Source: Prevotella sp. 885 (lineage in GTDB: Bacteria > Bacteroidota > Bacteroidia > Bacteroidales > Bacteroidaceae). Taken from it: a DNA stretch of 64,000 bases. Below, piece by piece: positions 63,935 through 64,000 of this stretch. The stretch lies in NCBI RefSeq assembly GCF_002265625.1, contig NZ_NOVE01000014.1:1-64000 (forward strand), given 5' to 3'. The position numbers and the translations under genes are program-made. Every line of letters starts with the position of its first letter. Within the stretch, counting starts at the first letter, position 1. Under the pieces are notes generated by a model. The model was not told where the DNA came from. It did not search any database and was given only the letters and a program-made list of their open reading frames with translations.

Positions 63935-64000
63935 CTGCTTTTTTATGAGATGCTAAAATATACACATCTATTTATAGTAAGATATCGGCGAAATGTATTA

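Noticed and set aside
63885..63965. Longer start of the ThrE-type protein at 63965
   Set aside because: A predicted -7 promoter box (63927-63934) lies between the two starts, so the longer form would begin before its own transcript.

Overview
The window comes from a Bacteroidales chromosome, most likely Prevotellaceae. The signs are promoters of the TAnnTTTG (-7) type throughout, a fimbrillin-type pilus locus, a complex I operon with fused NuoCD and no NuoE/F/G, and small Bacteroidetes-only families such as DUF6452, DUF6048 and DUF4199. No rRNA, tRNA or CRISPR array was seen.

Layout. 1-1.5 kb: the end of a transposase gene followed by the orphaned C-terminal half of RecQ. 1.6-3.6 kb: a HEAT-like protein, a short-chain dehydrogenase and a Crp/Fnr regulator. 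3.8-13.9 kb: nuoA-B-CD-H-I-J-K-L-M-N on the minus strand. 14-17.5 kb: an SprT-like protein, an MFS transporter, a decayed toxin-antitoxin locus, a relic that looks like the end of an hsdR gene, and a secreted protein. 17.8-18.5 kb: a non-coding repeat whose inverted partner lies at 41.9-42.6 kb. 18.6-24.3 kb: a DUF3990 ADP-ribosyltransferase-like pair, then a glycosyltransferase/DUF6452/DUF6048/ApbE/Crp run. 24.4-33.6 kb: mostly housekeeping genes on the minus strand (Crp, lepA, two nagA paralogs, a TSCPD protein, yebC, pheT). 33.7 kb: an Rpn-type nuclease. 34.7-41.8 kb: a fimbrial operon with four fimbrillins, an Mfa2/FimB-type anchor, an OmpA-like protein, a small membrane protein and a broken AraC-type regulator. 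41.9-43.9 kb: repeats, a 587-bp element with 45-bp terminal inverted repeats, and a deleted AAA ATPase gene. 44.05-55.36 kb: a genomic island. 55.3-64 kb: guaA, a MurU/AmgK-like sugar nucleotide pair, a candidate small RNA, groSL and a ThrE-type exporter.

The most notable structure is the island. The last 16 bases of guaA (55345-55360) recur exactly, in the same orientation, at 44047-44062, and the island-side end next to guaA holds the last ~60 codons of a tyrosine recombinase. The ~11.3 kb between carries a lipoprotein, a zinc-ribbon membrane protein, a nuclease-helicase fusion (PD-(D/E)XK-like plus DUF2075-type ATPase) coupled to a UPF1-like helicase, two copies of a NADAR-plus-partner module (one NADAR broken), a coiled-coil protein and an unusually short S-adenosylmethionine synthetase. 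Three of its transcription units start with copies of one promoter/leader module. The helicase pair and the NADAR/MetK operon are the best candidates for undescribed systems; a defence role is inference from context.

A second theme is gene decay. Two loci keep relics of one RelB/YafQ-like toxin-antitoxin family: at 16.2-16.5 kb an antitoxin is followed by only the C-terminal end of a toxin, and at 34.7 kb an antitoxin-like domain is fused in frame to a fimbrillin lipoprotein and followed by only the N-terminal end of a toxin.
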